Of a stretch of 8,189 nt of DNA, positions 7,501-8,189 are shown piece by piece. Numbering within the stretch: position 1 is the stretch's first letter; each line of letters opens with the position of its first letter. A program made the translations under genes and the position numbers. Origin of the DNA: DATLFS01 sp035540935 (lineage in GTDB: Bacteria; Actinomycetota; CADDZG01; WHSQ01); NCBI GenBank assembly GCA_035540935.1, contig DATLFS010000007.1, forward strand, positions 1-8,189, in the 5' to 3' direction. Below the pieces are notes generated by a model that saw only the letters and a program-made list of their open reading frames with translations, did no database searches and was not told the origin of the DNA.

Positions 7501-8189
7501 TTGTTCCGGTAGGAGTTGAGGAGCAGGCGGCCGATGATGTGGTCTCGTACCTGCTCGGCTGCGCGTTCGGCCGCTGGGACGTTCGCGCTGCAAAGACGGC
7601 ACAGGAAGACCTTGACCCTTCGGCGCCGCAGCCTCGGTTCGCCCCCGGACTACTCATCGAGAATGACGCACCGGCCTCGGTTTCACGACCTGGCTACCCA
7701 ATCCGTTGGCCCGCTGATCGGCTGCTCGTCGATGATGCAGCTCATCCGGCCGATGTCGTGGCGGCGACACGCGACGCCGCGGGGGCAGTCCTGAGCCAAC
7801 CTGATGGGATCCTCGACGAGGTCGAGAGAATCCTCGGTCGAGACCTCCGTGCGCACTTCCGTCGAGCCTTCTTCAAAGACCACCTCCGTCGGTACACGAA
7901 GAGCCGCCGCAAGGCCCCGATCTACTGGCACCTCTCGGTACCTTCGCGCGAATGGGGCGTCTGGGTATACGTCCACGCCTTCAACCGCGAGAGCCTGTAC
8001 GCGATCGCGGGACACGCGTCGCGACGCGAAGGCGTCGGGCGTGATCGCCTCGCCGCGTTGCTGGCGGAGCGCGAGCGTGGTGATGGACGCAGCCGTCGGG
8101 ATCTCGACCGACAGATCTCCGACGAGGAGCAGCTCCTCGAGGAACTCTCGGTGTTCCGCACAGAGGCCGACCGGATCGCCGGCCTCGGA
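4566..8189 (+). CDS. pglX: BREX adenine-specific DNA methyltransferase PglX, 3' end missing
   Basis: The frame is open for 1208 codons from ATG 4566 to the window edge, with no stop and no frameshift. PglX uses S-adenosylmethionine to N6-methylate adenine in one strand of a short host site, marking self DNA. Domains in order: a helical N-terminal region ending in DTLGWAYQFFN (193-203); the methyltransferase entry NQFFTPRYVVDFLV (227-240); motif I DPAVGSGHF (283-291, SAM binding); motif II GIDIDP (323-328); a helical insert at about 375-475; and catalytic motif IV NPPF (484-487). A specificity half follows, with QGLATGDDFRF (664-674) and WVPFAKGGEY (699-708). The C-terminal region shows YLLGCAFGRWD (995-1005), VDD (1055-1057) and RRKAPIYW (1114-1121). 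No PD-(D/E)xK nuclease motif is seen in the N-terminal part, so a nuclease-methylase fusion is unlikely. The visible end is a Glu/Leu-rich helix that in relatives is followed by a short conserved tail, so perhaps 50-100 residues are missing. Third-position GC falls from about base 6820 (see findings). A type IIG or other stand-alone methylase is the alternative on sequence alone; the brxA-brxB-brxC neighbours decide for PglX. Confidence 0.94.
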   Translation, partial: MRGLDATGRSQLERAVTRARAILERDLAVRAEGRYGIHTAGRIDDESSLRLSPAELAARRELVEVIEHLRPQTAGAKQAVERLIREAAFTHLNRLLAIRVAEAIGLLPETLARGRQSEGFRLILEVAPLLGDDDTGGYSTFLRLCADELAPDAPALFDPRNPLLALEPSPAALDELVDILASGDLAEVWPAADTLGWAYQFFNTGAERREMREGGAPRSSRELAVRNQFFTPRYVVDFLVQNSLGRRLGEAGHADLLDDLPLLLDPPEAGTVPLELEDVAILDPAVGSGHFLLGCYDLLERAWARQGVEAADAAPRIVGCLHGIDIDPRCAQVAAAAIVLRARRACGHADLPRVNILTARPLPADDNAWAAALDGLSPEHRALVASLRDALADAAELGSLLKVEERLSEEMRRILPEGTGEGTLFEGIEADAFGRAEAEVLAAAQRVADQASSSAAERLLAAEASDAIRFVEAMRRRYDVVLMNPPFGEPIPGTKDYIKAAYAWIPTKDANVLAAFVGRGVELCRDGGYVGAITSRAGLFLTTFEKWRRNILLGHRMAVLADLGYGVMEQAMVEAAAYVVGADRSDGSPLACVRLLRETDRPGALAEAITAERRGESSPLVYRVTPTELEAVPGSPISYWMAPSIRRLFTDLPPLEGNGGEARQGLATGDDFRFVRAFWEVDPRKIARTREETFEGKKWVPFAKGGEYSPFWADIHLVVNWENDGKEIRAYPGSRPQNTQYYFRPGVTWSYRTQARFNPRLVPPGCAFSHTGNMVFPPAGDEVAMLGWLSTRILEAALIAVATFGKYEVGSLQKMPTPFQHVDPGVTSSVQESMTKAIQPRLDRDRLDETTHAFVAPLVMSDHNVASIRSAVLSHLERSDASVCAALDVLHDVEEIFMGALHLDRAARTYLDEEVGVLTAQLPCEELDEVATERASKAYGGGGETGAGTYQFAPELEAASRAAGRHPRAVARWRREASIVPVGVEEQAADDVVSYLLGCAFGRWDVRAAKTAQEDLDPSAPQPRFAPGLLIENDAPASVSRPGYPIRWPADRLLVDDAAHPADVVAATRDAAGAVLSQPDGILDEVERILGRDLRAHFRRAFFKDHLRRYTKSRRKAPIYWHLSVPSREWGVWVYVHAFNRESLYAIAGHASRREGVGRDRLAALLAERERGDGRSRRDLDRQISDEEQLLEELSVFRTEADRIAGLG
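6820..7850 (+). other. Region of pglX with relaxed codon bias (possible exchanged specificity segment)
   Basis: By hand count, about 9 in 10 codons end in G or C at 5401-5750, and nearly all do at 6600-6800. Only about 7 in 10 do so between about 6830 and 7750, rising again to roughly 8 in 10 toward the window end. The reading frame is unbroken across both borders. The segment covers the part of PglX after WVPFAKGG, where type IIG-like enzymes carry DNA target recognition. The counts are approximate and the borders uncertain by about 100 bases. Confidence 0.45.

Noticed and set aside
6820..7520. Possible frameshift or pseudogene in pglX where codon use changes
   Set aside because: The frame from 4566 stays open through the whole region, and conserved segments such as YLLGCAFGRWD and RRKAPIYW appear in the same frame beyond it.
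1..8189. RNA genes, insertion sequences, CRISPR arrays, direct repeats or phase-variable homopolymer tracts
   Set aside because: None was seen on reading both strands; coding sequence covers the entire window and the longest simple run is a six-G tract in the brxC ribosome binding site.

Overview
The window is one densely packed, all-plus-strand stretch of a BREX (BacteRiophage EXclusion) phage-defence operon. It holds four genes in the order brxA (3' part) - brxB - brxC - pglX (5' part, most of the gene). The assignments come from protein motifs read in the translations; no database search was possible. The DNA is very GC-rich with strong G/C preference at third codon positions, which suggests a high-GC bacterium such as an actinomycete. 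That host guess is inference, because there is no rRNA or housekeeping gene to confirm it.

Layout: 1-528 is the C-terminal part of BrxA (DUF1819 family), cut at its 5' end by the window. 515-1096 is BrxB (DUF1788 family), starting at a GTG inside the end of brxA. 1093-4569 is BrxC, a 1158-residue P-loop ATPase with clear Walker A and Walker B motifs. 4566-8189 is PglX, a large adenine-specific DNA methyltransferase, open for 1208 codons to the window edge without a stop. Every junction is a stop/start overlap (14, 4 and 4 bases), so there is no intergenic DNA and no room for an internal promoter or terminator. The long alternative-frame and antisense open frames are GC-rich shadows of these four genes.

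How the genes work together (known for BREX, not tested here): PglX methylates one strand of a short non-palindromic host site and so marks self DNA. BrxA, BrxB, BrxC and the downstream PglZ (outside the window) join with it in recognising and blocking unmodified phage DNA. Gene order brxA-brxB-brxC-pglX with a single brxC fits BREX type 1 or type 6. The long PglX, with NPPF and an RRKAPIYW-type C-terminal motif, resembles the PglX versions I associate with type 6 or type 2-like systems more than the enterobacterial type 1 form. The deciding genes (brxE upstream; pglZ plus brxL, or pglZ plus brxD and brxHI, downstream) lie outside the window.

The most notable internal signal is a drop in third-position GC within pglX from about 6820 onward, in the specificity half of the protein. 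This fits exchange of the target-recognition region by recombination. I found no RNA gene, mobile element, CRISPR array or repeat, and nothing that requires a wholly new system.
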